Both the position numbers and the translations under genes were made by a program. From contig CAZQAG010000005.1 of assembly GCA_964591295.1 (NCBI GenBank), positions 1 through 64,000 of the forward strand: DNA of 64,000 bases, in the 5' to 3' direction. Below the pieces are notes generated by a model. The model worked only from the letters and a program-made list of their open reading frames with translations. It had not been told where the DNA came from and did no database searches. Shown piece after piece: positions 15,008-23,851 of the stretch. Each line of letters begins with the position of its first letter. Position 1 is the stretch's first letter. The DNA comes from VAXT01 sp964591295. GTDB taxonomy: Bacteria > Actinomycetota > Thermoleophilia > Gaiellales > Gaiellaceae.

Positions 15008-16807
15008 GTGCCCGCGCTAGTCGACACGACGATTCGCCTGCTCAGCCAGGAGCCGCTGGCCGGGCGCATGCCGACGGCGGACCTCCTGAAGCTCGCCGAG
15101 CTACTCGACGGGGTCGGGTTCGCCTCCCTCGAGGTCTCCGGCGGGGGTGTCTTCGACAGTGCCGTGCAACGCGGAGTGGAGAGCCCGTGGGAGCGGATCC
15201 GGGCCCTCAAGGCGCGGACGAAGACGCCGCTCGGGATGGCGCTTCGTGGCCGCTTCCTCGTCGGCTCGCGCCCCGTGGGGGGCGACTTCGCGCGCAGGTT
15301 CGTTGCGAGCGCGGCGGAGAACGGCATCGACGTCTTCCGCCTGCACGACCCCTTGAACGACGTCGAGAACCTTCGCGAAGCAGGCGAGGCGATCACGGCG
15401 GCCGACCGCGAGTTCGACGCGGGCCTCGTTTACAGCCCCGGGCAGAGCGGCGAGGCGAAGCAGATGCTCGAGCAGGCGAAGAAGCTGCCGGACCTCGGTG
15501 CCGCGCGAATCCTGCTCCACGATCCATCCGGGGCCCTGGAGCCTCCGCGGGCGCACGAGCTGGTCGCGGCGCTCGCCGAGGGAAGCGGATTGCCCGTCGG
15601 CATCTTTTGCCAGGGCGCTGCCGGGAGCGGGCTCGCGGCAGCTCTCGAGGCTGCGCGGGCCGGCGCTGACCGGATCGCGTGCGCCGTCTATCCGATCGCG
15701 CTCACGCTGCACCGCGTCTCCGGCGAGGGCCTCGCGAGCGCGCTCAAGGGCCTGAACCTCGACAGCGGGGTCAACATCGAGACCCTCTGGCAGGCGGCCG
15801 AGATCGTGGACGAGTTCATCGGCGAAGATCCCGTGACGCCGCTCGCGCCGCGGATCGCCGTGCGCGCGGCGCAGCACGAGCTACCGGCCGGGCTCGTGGC
15901 TGCGATCGACACCAGGCTGCGTGCCCACACCGCTTCCGACCGTCTCGATGACGTCCTCGACGAGCTCGCGGTGATCCGCAAAGAGGCTGGATCGCCACCT
16001 GTCGCCGCTCCGATCGGGCAGATCCTCGCCTCGCAGGCGATCGTTCACGTGCTCTCGGCAGAGCGCTATCAAACCGTCGTCGACGAGCTTCGCGCGCTTC
16101 TCGACGGCGGCTTCGGCAAGCCGCCGGGGAAGATCGACTCGACCGTCCAGCGCGCCGTCGCGCTCGTTACCGAGGCCACGCCTGCGGACGAGCCGGCGGT
16201 CAATTTGGACGAGGTCCGCGAGGACGCCGCCGGGCTCGCCGCGAGCGAGGAGGAGCTCCTTCTGCTGGCGCTCTTCGGCGACGAGGCTGAGCCACTCCTG
16301 GAGGCGATCCGGGACCGGTCGAGCGGCGACGACACGCTGCTCGGTGGGGACGTCGACCAGTCGCGAGCCGAGCGGATCCGGGAGGTCGTGCGCATCGTCC
16401 AGGAGACCGGGGTTGCCGAGATCTCGGTCGAGGAGGAAGGAACGCGAGTCACGGTCAGGCGCACCGACGAGCCCGTGCCGGGGCAGGCGGCCGCGCCTCC
16501 CGCTCCCGGCGAGCCCGCTGCGGCACCAGCCGCCACCGACGGCGCGATCCGCATCGAGGCGCCGATGGTGGGCACGTTCTATCGAGCGCCGCAACCAGGC
16601 GCTCCGCCCTTTGTTGAGGAAGGCGACGGCGTCTCGCCCGGCCAGACGCTTTGCATCCTCGAGGCGATGAAGCTGATGAACGAGGTGAAGGCCGACATCG
16701 AGGGCGTCGTTCGCGCGATCCACGTCCAGAACGGCCAACCTGTCGAGTTCGGACAGCCGCTGTTCGACCTCGAACCGGCGCTCGCCCAACCGCTCGACGC
16801 TCTCTGA
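15008..16807 (+). CDS. Degenerate carboxyltransferase (OadA-like) fused to biotin carrier protein AccB
   Basis: 599 residues. Residues about 1-440 follow the pyruvate/oxaloacetate carboxyltransferase (OadA/PycB) TIM barrel and its PYC_OADA tail: TTIRLLSQEPLAGRM, GFASLEVSGGGVFD, VFRLHDPLND. Residues about 455-599 are a full AccB: the N-terminal helix RIREVVRIVQETGVAEISVEE, a Pro/Ala linker and a biotinyl domain with Lys555 in EAMKLMNE. The barrel has lost its active site: RDAHQS reads RLLSQE, the carbamylated Lys motif KDM(S/A)G reads HDPSG, and the HxH metal ligands read FCQ. It therefore probably acts as a structural or docking half in acetyl- or acyl-CoA carboxylase, paired with the accC that follows 4 bases later. 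Confidence 0.85.
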   Translation: MPALVDTTIRLLSQEPLAGRMPTADLLKLAELLDGVGFASLEVSGGGVFDSAVQRGVESPWERIRALKARTKTPLGMALRGRFLVGSRPVGGDFARRFVASAAENGIDVFRLHDPLNDVENLREAGEAITAADREFDAGLVYSPGQSGEAKQMLEQAKKLPDLGAARILLHDPSGALEPPRAHELVAALAEGSGLPVGIFCQGAAGSGLAAALEAARAGADRIACAVYPIALTLHRVSGEGLASALKGLNLDSGVNIETLWQAAEIVDEFIGEDPVTPLAPRIAVRAAQHELPAGLVAAIDTRLRAHTASDRLDDVLDELAVIRKEAGSPPVAAPIGQILASQAIVHVLSAERYQTVVDELRALLDGGFGKPPGKIDSTVQRAVALVTEATPADEPAVNLDEVREDAAGLAASEEELLLLALFGDEAEPLLEAIRDRSSGDDTLLGGDVDQSRAERIREVVRIVQETGVAEISVEEEGTRVTVRRTDEPVPGQAAAPPAPGEPAAAPAATDGAIRIEAPMVGTFYRAPQPGAPPFVEEGDGVSPGQTLCILEAMKLMNEVKADIEGVVRAIHVQNGQPVEFGQPLFDLEPALAQPLDAL

Positions 16808-16811
16808 GCCC

Positions 16812-18167
16812 ATGTTCTCGCGAGTACTGATCGCAAACCGCGGCGAGGTCGCCGTCCGGGTCATCCGCGCGCTCCACGAGCTCGGCGTCGAGGCCGTCGC
16901 CGTCTACTCGACGGCCGACGAGGGAGCGCTCCACACACGGCTCGCCGACCAGGCCGTGTGCGTCGGGCCGCCGCCCGCCGCCGAGAGCTACCTGAAGATC
17001 CCTTCGATCATCGCGGCCGCGACGACGACACGATGTGACGCGGTTCACCCGGGCTGGGGCTTCCTGGCCGAGAAGCCGGCCTTCGTCGAGGCATGCCTCG
17101 ACAACGAGCTCACGTTCGTCGGACCGTCCGCAGCGACGATGGCGCGGATGGGCGACAAGGCTGTCGCCAAGCACGAGCTCGCGGCGGCGGGCATCCCCGT
17201 CGTGCCCGGAACCGATGGCGCGACGACGCTCGACGACGCCGGCGCAGCGGCTGAAGAGGCGGGCTATCCCGTCCTCCTGAAGGCGGTGGCCGGCGGCGGC
17301 GGCAAGGGAATGCGGCTCGTCGAGGGCCCTGACGAGCTCGAAGGAGCGTTCCAGACTGCCGCGACCGAGGCTGAGGCCGCTTTTGGCGACGCAGGCCTCT
17401 ACCTGGAGAAGGCGATCGTCCCGGCGCGGCACGTCGAGATCCAGGTGCTCGCCGACGCAGCCGGCGGCGTGCTCACGCTCGGAGAGCGGGAGTGCTCGAT
17501 CCAGAGGCGGTATCAGAAGCTGATCGAGGAGTCGCCGTCGCCCGCGCTCACGCCCGAGACGCGCGAGCAGATGGAGGACGCAGCCGAGCGGGCGGCCCGC
17601 GCGATCGACTATCGCAACGCGGGGACGTTCGAGTTCCTGCTCGGGCCCGACGGCTCGTTCTTCTTCATCGAGCTGAACGCGCGCCTCCAGGTCGAGCATC
17701 CCGTGAGCGAGCTCGTGACGGGGATCGACGTCGTCCGCGAGCAGCTACGGATTGCAGCGGGCGAGAGCCTGCCGGCTACGGGGCGGGCCGAGCGGAGAGG
17801 GCATGCGATCGAGGTGCGCATCAACGCAGAGGATCCGGCTCGGGGTTTCCTGCCCATGCCGGGTCGGATCGAGCGCTTCCGACCGCCGCTCGGGCCGGGC
17901 GTGCGCGTCGACACCCATATCGAGGACGGCGCCGTCGTCCCACCCAACTACGACTCGCTCCTCGCCAAGGTGATCGTGTGGGACACAGACCGGCCGGCCG
18001 CGATCGATCGCTGCCTGCGGGCGCTGGCGGAGCTGGAGGTCGTGGGCGTGCCCACGACAAAGGCCGCCGCGATGGACATCCTCCGCACAGAGGAGTTCGC
18101 GGGCGGACGCTACTCGACGAGCTTCCTCGAGGAGGCGGGCAAGCGTTTGCCCGCCCTGACCGGATGA
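16812..18167 (+). CDS. accC: Biotin carboxylase
   Basis: The ATP-grasp subunit that carboxylates biotin on the carrier encoded just upstream. The 451-residue chain has the usual opening FSRVLIANRGEVAVRVIRA, HPGWGFLAE, the glycine loop GGGGKGMRLV, CSIQRRYQKLIEESPSP, the metal-binding FIELNARLQVEHPVSELVTG and the C-terminal RIEDPARGFLP-like segment (INAEDPARGFLPMPG). There is no fused carrier domain, in agreement with the separate AccB. The stop overlaps the ATG of nusB. The efp-accB-accC-nusB order is familiar from other Gram-positives. Confidence 0.96.
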   Translation: MFSRVLIANRGEVAVRVIRALHELGVEAVAVYSTADEGALHTRLADQAVCVGPPPAAESYLKIPSIIAAATTTRCDAVHPGWGFLAEKPAFVEACLDNELTFVGPSAATMARMGDKAVAKHELAAAGIPVVPGTDGATTLDDAGAAAEEAGYPVLLKAVAGGGGKGMRLVEGPDELEGAFQTAATEAEAAFGDAGLYLEKAIVPARHVEIQVLADAAGGVLTLGERECSIQRRYQKLIEESPSPALTPETREQMEDAAERAARAIDYRNAGTFEFLLGPDGSFFFIELNARLQVEHPVSELVTGIDVVREQLRIAAGESLPATGRAERRGHAIEVRINAEDPARGFLPMPGRIERFRPPLGPGVRVDTHIEDGAVVPPNYDSLLAKVIVWDTDRPAAIDRCLRALAELEVVGVPTTKAAAMDILRTEEFAGGRYSTSFLEEAGKRLPALTG

Positions 18168-18541
18168 GTGGACGGAGAGCCGCCAGACGGACGGCGCTGT
18201 TCCTCCTCTATCAGTGGGACGTGACCGGCCAGCCGCTCGCCTCGCTCTACGAGGGCGAGATCGATCCCTTCGCGCGTGAGCTCGCAGAGGCGGTTGCGCC
18301 AAAAGCCTCCGAGCTCGACGCGAAGATCACCGAGGCCTCCGAGGAGTGGACTGCGGACCGGCTGGGCGCCCTCGAGCGCAACGTCCTGCGGATCGGGATC
18401 TACGAGCTCGAGGACGGAGACGTTCCGGTCGAAGTGGCGATCGACGAGGCGGTCACTCTGGCCAAGCGCTACGCCTCCGACGAGGCGGGCCGGCTCGTGA
18501 ACGGGATCCTCGGCCGGATCGCGAAGGAGAAGGCCGCATGA
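18164..18541 (+). CDS. nusB: Transcription antitermination factor NusB
   Basis: A 125-residue all-helical protein that binds boxA RNA with NusE (S10) during rRNA transcription. It shows the RRAARRTALFLLYQWDVTG start, the RLGALERNVLRIGIYEL core and the VPVEVAIDEAVTLAKRY...GRLVNGILGRI end of the family. ATG 18164 is used, overlapping the accC stop; the frame is open further upstream but that part is a shadow of accC. The stop overlaps the ATG of the next small gene. Confidence 0.95.
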   Translation: MSGRRAARRTALFLLYQWDVTGQPLASLYEGEIDPFARELAEAVAPKASELDAKITEASEEWTADRLGALERNVLRIGIYELEDGDVPVEVAIDEAVTLAKRYASDEAGRLVNGILGRIAKEKAA

Positions 18542-18723
18542 CCGGTGCCGAAGACGCATTGACGAAAGCGGAGGAGCTGCTCGACCGGCTCGAGCGCACC
18601 CGCGTACGCCTCGAGGAGACCAAGGACCCAGAGGCGGCGATCGACATCCTCGGCGAGCTCGCCGAGATCGCGAAGCAGGTCGAGACCGAGCTCGAGCGGG
18701 CGCGGCGCGAAGCAGGCGAGTAG
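18538..18723 (+). CDS. Small helical protein, possible exonuclease VII small subunit (XseB-like)
   Basis: A 61-residue, highly charged all-helix protein. Its place directly before a polyprenyl synthase is where xseB lies before ispA in many bacteria, and the pattern of two helices with EELLDRLE and LAEIAKQVETELERA resembles XseB. The family's GxxxLEES turn is replaced by TRVRLEETKDPEAA, and no xseA (large subunit) is in the window, so the name is a guess. Overlap with nusB at one end and a one-base overlap with the next gene at the other show that it is really translated. Confidence 0.5.
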   Translation: MTGAEDALTKAEELLDRLERTRVRLEETKDPEAAIDILGELAEIAKQVETELERARREAGE

Positions 18724-19499
18724 TGCCGGGCCTGGACGAGCACCGCGAGCTATTCGAGGCGTTCCTCGCGAAGCTCCCGTTCGCCCCGGAGCTCGAGGCG
18801 CTGACCGAGGCCATGCGCTACAGCCTCGATGGTGGCGGCAAGCGGATCCGGCCCGTGCTCTGCCTGGCCTGCGGTGAGGCGACAGGGTCGCGTCCGGAAG
18901 ATCTCTTGCCGGCCGCCGCCGCAGTCGAGCTCGTGCACACCTTCGGCATGGTTCACGACGACCTGCCCGCTCTAGACGACGACGCGATCCGGCGCGGTCG
19001 TGCTACCTCTCACGTGCAGTACGACGAGGCGACGGCGATCCTGAACGGCGACGCCCTGCTCGCCCAGGCGATGGAGCTCGCCCTCTCGTACCCCACGCCG
19101 GCCGTCGCCCGTGAACTGACACACGCGACGCTCGGGATGATTGGCGGCCAGTACGACGACATCAGGGGCGGGGACGACGACCTGGCGCGGCGGCATGCGC
19201 TGAAGACCGGCCGCCTGTTCGAGGCGGCCGTGGGCTGCGCTCTCGCGGTGAGCGAGGTGCGTGAGGAGGAGCAGGCGCCGTGGCGGGGCTTCGCAGCCGA
19301 ATTCGGGCTCCTCTACCAGGTCGTGGACGACGTGCTCGACGAGGACGGCCTTGCCGAGCAGCTCGGAATCGGGCGCGCCCACGAGCTCGCGGACGAGATC
19401 GCGCAGAGAGCCCGGGCACGACTGGCCGAGATCCCGGCTGACACGTCCCTGCTGGACGAGCTCGTTTCGGGCCTAAAAAGCCGAGCCACGGCGAGCTAG
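18723..19499 (+). CDS. ispA: Polyprenyl diphosphate synthase (GGPP/FPP type)
   Basis: A 258-residue trans-prenyltransferase building C15-C20 isoprenoid diphosphates from IPP and DMAPP. Key motifs are GGGKRIRPVL, the first Asp-rich motif HDDLPALDDD followed by RRGRATSH, LTHATLGMIGGQYDDI and the second motif VVDDVLDE. It is a little shorter than typical (about 290), with a brief N-terminus. The GTG start overlaps the previous stop by one base. Product chain length cannot be decided from the sequence. Confidence 0.9.
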   Translation: MPGLDEHRELFEAFLAKLPFAPELEALTEAMRYSLDGGGKRIRPVLCLACGEATGSRPEDLLPAAAAVELVHTFGMVHDDLPALDDDAIRRGRATSHVQYDEATAILNGDALLAQAMELALSYPTPAVARELTHATLGMIGGQYDDIRGGDDDLARRHALKTGRLFEAAVGCALAVSEVREEEQAPWRGFAAEFGLLYQVVDDVLDEDGLAEQLGIGRAHELADEIAQRARARLAEIPADTSLLDELVSGLKSRATAS

Positions 19500-19502
19500 C
19501 CT
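19497..19502 (+). promoter_or_regulatory. -10 box, leaderless start of tlyA
   Basis: TAGCCT, 7 bases, then GTG 19510; it overlaps the stop of the prenyl synthase gene. Confidence 0.45.
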
Positions 19503-19509
19503 TGCGTCC

Positions 19510-20274
19510 GTGCGCAAGCGGCTGGACGTGCTGCTCGTCGAGCGCGGCCTCGCCGAGAGCCGGGCGCAGGCCCAGGCGCTCGTCATGGCCGGCCTCGTGC
19601 CCGGGTACGCGAAGGCGGGCCAGCAGGTGGACGAGTCGGCCGAGCTCGTCGTCGAGAGTCCTCCCAGGTTCGTCTCACGCGGTGGCGAGAAGCTGGCTCA
19701 CGCGCTGGACGAGCTCGGCGTCGAGGTGGCAGGGCGAGATGCGCTCGACGTCGGCGCTTCAACCGGAGGTTTCACCGATGTGCTCCTCCAGCGGGGCGCC
19801 GCGCGCGTGATCGCGCTCGACGTCGGACGCGGCCAGCTGCACCAGCGGCTCCGCGTGGACGAGCGCGTGACCGTGCTCGAGCGGACGAATGCGCGCGAGC
19901 TCGAGTCGTTGCCGTACGCGCCCGACCTCGTCACCTGTGATGTCTCCTTCATCAGCGTTCGCACTGCGCTGCCCCCGGCACTTGCGCTCGCCCGGCCGGG
20001 CTGGGAGGCGCTCGTGCTCGTCAAGCCGCAATTCGAAGCCGGTCGCGACGAGGTGCGGAAAGGTGGGGTCATCCGGGACCCGGAGGTTCACCGTCGCGTC
20101 CTGCGCGAGGTCGCCGAGGCCGCTCTCGCCTGGCCGGCCGAGACGGTCGGCGTCGTAGACTCGGGCTTGCCCGGCCCCAAGGGAAACCGGGAGTTCTTCC
20201 TGCACCTCGTCCACCGCGCAGACCCGTCGCTCCCCGATCAGCTCGATGACTGGATCAGAGACGCCACCCGCTGA
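19510..20274 (+). CDS. tlyA: TlyA-type rRNA 2'-O-methyltransferase
   Basis: Methylates ribose 2'-OH groups in 16S and/or 23S rRNA, which makes ribosomes sensitive to capreomycin-type antibiotics. The 254-residue protein has an N-terminal S4 RNA-binding domain (RLDVLLVERGLAESRAQAQALVMAGLV), the PPRFVSRGGEKLAHAL linker and an FtsJ-like SAM domain with DVGASTGGFTDVLL. The catalytic Lys in VLVKPQFEAG and the GPKGNREFFLH end are present. The tlyA-nadK-recN order is the one found in Mycobacterium. Confidence 0.94.
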   Translation: MRKRLDVLLVERGLAESRAQAQALVMAGLVPGYAKAGQQVDESAELVVESPPRFVSRGGEKLAHALDELGVEVAGRDALDVGASTGGFTDVLLQRGAARVIALDVGRGQLHQRLRVDERVTVLERTNARELESLPYAPDLVTCDVSFISVRTALPPALALARPGWEALVLVKPQFEAGRDEVRKGGVIRDPEVHRRVLREVAEAALAWPAETVGVVDSGLPGPKGNREFFLHLVHRADPSLPDQLDDWIRDATR

Positions 20275-21094
20275 GCCCGTACGCACGGCCGCCGTCGTCA
20301 CGCACGGAAACCCCGAGGCGATCGGCGAGGGCCTAGCGCAGCTCGAACGGGTTTCCCGCGAGGGAGGCGTCGAGCTCTTCTACCCGAAGGACGAGGCCGA
20401 GAAGCACGACCGGGCGGACGCGGACTTTCACAAGGTCGACCTCGTGGTGGTGCTCGGCGGCGACGGGACGATGCTTCGCGCACTCCGGCGGACGCTCGGC
20501 ACCGGCATGCCGGTCGTGGGCGTGAACTTCGGCGAGGTCGGGTTCCTGACGTCGATCAAGGCGAAAGCGCTCGAGGACGGCCTGAAGCGTGTATTTGCCG
20601 GCGAGTACGTCGTCGCCGAGTTGCCGACCCTCGACATCGAGGCGGGAGCCGAGCGCCACGCGGCGATCAACGACATCGTTGTCGCGAGCTCGGTCATCGG
20701 GCGCATGATCCAGCTCGGCTGGGCCGTCGGCGGCGAAGACCTGGGCGTGGTCCCCTGCGACGGTGTCCTCTGCTCGACCCCGTCCGGGTCGACCGGCTAC
20801 AATCTGTCGAACGGCGGCCCGGTCCTCGTCTGGGGCCTCGAGGCGCAGGTGGTCACCTTCATCGCGCCCCACTCGTTGCACGCGAGACCTCTCGTCGTGC
20901 CGCGTAGCCGCGACGTCGAGATCGAGAACCGCACGCACGACGTGCCGGCGGCTGTTCTCGTCGACGGCCGGCCGGTGGGGGAGCTCACAGCCGGCGAGCG
21001 TGTCGTCGTCCGGCTAGGCGAGCAGTCGAGCCTTCTGGCGCATCTGCCCGAGGCGACGTTCTTCCGCCGTTATCGGGAGACCTTTGCTTCGTAG
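20246..21094 (+). CDS. nadK: NAD kinase
   Basis: Phosphorylates NAD to NADP. The 282-residue protein contains the diagnostic GGDGTMLRALR loop, VGVNFGEVGFLTSI, the NDIVV strand, and TPSGSTGYNLSNGGP followed by PHSLHARPLVV. ATG 20246 gives a start typical for the family and overlaps tlyA by 29 bases. The end overlaps the TTG start of recN by 11 bases, so tlyA, nadK and recN are probably one transcript. Confidence 0.96.
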   Translation: MTGSETPPAEPVRTAAVVTHGNPEAIGEGLAQLERVSREGGVELFYPKDEAEKHDRADADFHKVDLVVVLGGDGTMLRALRRTLGTGMPVVGVNFGEVGFLTSIKAKALEDGLKRVFAGEYVVAELPTLDIEAGAERHAAINDIVVASSVIGRMIQLGWAVGGEDLGVVPCDGVLCSTPSGSTGYNLSNGGPVLVWGLEAQVVTFIAPHSLHARPLVVPRSRDVEIENRTHDVPAAVLVDGRPVGELTAGERVVVRLGEQSSLLAHLPEATFFRRYRETFAS

Positions 21095-22709
21095 GCTTCG
21101 GATCGAGAACCTCGTGCTCATCCGCGAGGCCGATCTCGAGCCTGGCCCAGGCCTCAACGCGATCACGGGCGAGACGGGAGCGGGAAAGACGATCCTCGCC
21201 CAGGCAATCGGCCTCTTGCTCGGAGCCAAGGGCGAGGCCGGCTACGTGGGGCCGGGCGCCGACGAGGCGTACGTCGAGGCCGAGTTCGAGCTTCGCCCGG
21301 GGCTGCTCGAAGAGGAGGGCCTGGAGGCGCTGGCGGAGCTACGGCCCGAGGGGGAGGAGGGGCTGGTGCTTGCGCGCCGCGTGTTTGCCGACGGTCGCAC
21401 TCGCGCGTACGCGTGGGGCCGAACCGCCGCTCGTGAGGATCTCGCCGCGGCCGGCGAGCGGTTGATCGCGATGTCCGGCCAGTTCGAGCAGCGCCGCCTC
21501 GCCAGGCCGTCCTACCAGCTCGATGTCCTCGACTCGTTCTCGGGCGACGAGCAGCTCCGGCTCCGCGCCGAGCTCCGGTCCGCCTGGCGCGAGCTTGGAG
21601 CGACCCGCCGGCGCCACGAGGAGCTCGGGCAGGGCGCCGCCGCCGAGGAATCTCGGCTGGCCGAGCTGCGCGCGCTCGTCGAGGATACGGAGGGCCTCGC
21701 CCCGGATGCCGACGGCGCGCTTCGCGGCGAGCGGGAACGGCTTCGGCACGTCAACGAGCTGGCGCAAGCGGCGAACGACGCTGTGCAGGCGCTCTCGCCC
21801 GACGAAGGTGAGGGCGCCGCCGGTCTTGCAGGCCGTGCCGAGCGGACCCTGGGGGCGGTGGGCGCAATCGCCCCCGAGCTTGCACAGGCGGCCGGGGAGC
21901 TCCGAGACGCCGAGCTTCGGCTGAGCGAGACGGCGCTCGAGCTACGGCGATTCCTGGACACGCTGGAGGCCGAGCCCGACCGGCTCGAGCAGGTCGAGTC
22001 GGAGCTCGAGCGGATCTCCGAGACGAAACGGCGCTTTCGATGCGAGTCGTTTCAGGAACTCATAGCGCGTGCCGCAGACGCTCGCACCGAGCTCTCGGCA
22101 CTCGAGGACGGCGCCGATCCGCTGGCTGCCGCCTCGGCCGCGCTCGCGAAGGCCGAGAAACGGGTGCAGACGCTGACGAAGAAGCTGGGGGCGAACCGAA
22201 GCGCGGCGGCGGGGCCGTTTGCCGATGCCGTCGAGGCCGAGCTCCACGGGATCGGCCTCGGCGAAGGCGAGTTCCGGGTCGAGCTGCGCGAGCGGGAGCC
22301 CGGTCCGACCGGCTCCGACGAGCCCGCCTTTCTCATCCGACCCAACGCCGGGCTTCCCTTCGCGCCGGTTGCTCAGACAGCCTCGGGCGGGGAGCTGTCG
22401 CGGATCGCGCTCGCGATTGCCGCCGTCGCCGGTGGCGAGACAATGGTCTTCGACGAGATCGACGCCGGGATTGGGGGCCAGACCGCGCACGCAGTCGGCG
22501 AGACGCTGCGCCGTCTCGGCGAGCGCACGCAGGTGATCACGATCACGCACCTACCGCAGATCGCGAGCGTCGCCGAGCGTCATTTCAGCGTCGAGAAGAT
22601 CCCCGGCGACCCGACGCACACTCGCATCGAGCGGCTTGACGAAGACAGGCGGCAGGAGGAGCTCAAGCGGATGCTCGGCGGCCAGGAGTTCCTGCAAACC
22701 GTGAGATGA
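21084..22709 (+). CDS. recN: DNA repair protein RecN
   Basis: An SMC-like ATPase recruited to double-strand breaks. The 541-residue protein has Walker A GETGAGKT at about residues 28-35 after LRIENLVLIREADLE. A coiled-coil arm of E/L/R-rich helices follows (about 150-370). The ABC signature is TASGGELSRIALAI and Walker B is MVFDEIDAGIGG, followed by VITITHLPQIA. The TTG start reproduces the family's usual N-terminus. The stop overlaps the ATG of steA. No SOS box is visible because the gene has no upstream gap. Confidence 0.96.
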   Translation: MLRRLRIENLVLIREADLEPGPGLNAITGETGAGKTILAQAIGLLLGAKGEAGYVGPGADEAYVEAEFELRPGLLEEEGLEALAELRPEGEEGLVLARRVFADGRTRAYAWGRTAAREDLAAAGERLIAMSGQFEQRRLARPSYQLDVLDSFSGDEQLRLRAELRSAWRELGATRRRHEELGQGAAAEESRLAELRALVEDTEGLAPDADGALRGERERLRHVNELAQAANDAVQALSPDEGEGAAGLAGRAERTLGAVGAIAPELAQAAGELRDAELRLSETALELRRFLDTLEAEPDRLEQVESELERISETKRRFRCESFQELIARAADARTELSALEDGADPLAAASAALAKAEKRVQTLTKKLGANRSAAAGPFADAVEAELHGIGLGEGEFRVELREREPGPTGSDEPAFLIRPNAGLPFAPVAQTASGGELSRIALAIAAVAGGETMVFDEIDAGIGGQTAHAVGETLRRLGERTQVITITHLPQIASVAERHFSVEKIPGDPTHTRIERLDEDRRQEELKRMLGGQEFLQTVR

Positions 22710-23851
22710 GCACGCTTCGAACCTTCGTCGAGCACACGGGCCCCGCGCGGCTCGACCGGCGCACGAAGAACCTCGTCCGCCGGCTCGAGCCCGACGACGT
22801 GGCGATCATCGACCACACCGACCTCGACCGCGTTTCGGCCGAGGAGCTGCTCGAGTCGGGCGTACGCGTCGTCGTGAACGTCGCGTCCTCTCAGACCGGT
22901 CGGTTCCCCAACCCCGGCCCGCTGCTCCTCGTCCGCGGCGGCGTGCGCCTGATCGACGCGCCCGACGCGGACCTCTTCGATCAGGTCTCGGACGGCGAGC
23001 TCCTAACTGTCCGCGGAGCGAGCATCTTCCGGAACGGCACGTGCCTCGCTTCGGGCCGCGCGCTGGAGGCGGAGGAGCTGGCGAGGGCCCTTGCGGAGCA
23101 GCAGCGAGGTGTGACCGAGGCGCTCGAAGCGTTTGCGGACAACACGCTACGCCACCTGCGGGAAGAGGGGCGTTTCCTCACCGAGGGGATCGACTTTCCG
23201 GGCCTGAAGACGCGGTTTCGCGACCGCCACGCGCTCGTCGTCGCGCGCGGACCAGGACACAAGCGCGACCTCCAGATCGTCCGCCCCTACATCCGTGATT
23301 TCAAGCCGGTGCTCGTCGGGGTCGACGGCGGGGCTGACGCGCTCCTCGAGGCCGGGTACGAGCCGCACGTGATCGTGGGCGACATGGATTCGGTCTCCGA
23401 CCAGGCGCTCCGCTCCGGCGCCGAGCTGCTCATCCATGCGTACCACGGAGGAGAGGCGCCTGGCGCCGCCCGCGCGGAGCGTCTCGGCCTGGCGTACGAG
23501 ATCGTGCCTGCGACCGGGATCAGCGAGGACGTCGCGCTCCTGCTCGCATACGAGAAGGGCGCCCAGCTGATCGTCGCGGTCGGGACTCACTTCAACATGA
23601 TCGAGTTCCTCGAGCGCAACCGCGCCGGCATGTCGTCGACGTTTCTCACGCGGCTGAGAGTGGGGGAGGTGCTGATCGACGCGCGGGGGGTCTCGCGGCT
23701 CGTGAGCCGCCAGGTCGGCGTGTGGCCGCTGATCGCCTTCACGGCGGCCGGCCTGGGCGCGATCACCGCCGCCGTGCTGGTCTCGCCCGACCTCCGCGAG
23801 TTGATCGACCTGCTCGGCGCTCGCCTCCTCGACCTCGTCGGATTGCGCTGA
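22706..23851 (+). CDS. steA: SteA-like cytokinetic ring protein
   Basis: The 381-residue protein has a central domain resembling thiamin pyrophosphokinase (VVARGPGHKRDL, VGVDGGADALLEAGYEPHV, VGDMDSVSD) and a C-terminal transmembrane helix (about 334-357). The gene position recN-steA-steB-pyrG is that of SteA in Corynebacterium and Rv1697 in Mycobacterium. There SteA joins the division site and, with SteB, influences septal peptidoglycan hydrolysis. The TPK-like fold is not thought to make thiamin diphosphate. Here the steB gene is separated from it by a 240-base gap and an SRPBCC gene. Confidence 0.88.
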   Translation: MSTLRTFVEHTGPARLDRRTKNLVRRLEPDDVAIIDHTDLDRVSAEELLESGVRVVVNVASSQTGRFPNPGPLLLVRGGVRLIDAPDADLFDQVSDGELLTVRGASIFRNGTCLASGRALEAEELARALAEQQRGVTEALEAFADNTLRHLREEGRFLTEGIDFPGLKTRFRDRHALVVARGPGHKRDLQIVRPYIRDFKPVLVGVDGGADALLEAGYEPHVIVGDMDSVSDQALRSGAELLIHAYHGGEAPGAARAERLGLAYEIVPATGISEDVALLLAYEKGAQLIVAVGTHFNMIEFLERNRAGMSSTFLTRLRVGEVLIDARGVSRLVSRQVGVWPLIAFTAAGLGAITAAVLVSPDLRELIDLLGARLLDLVGLR

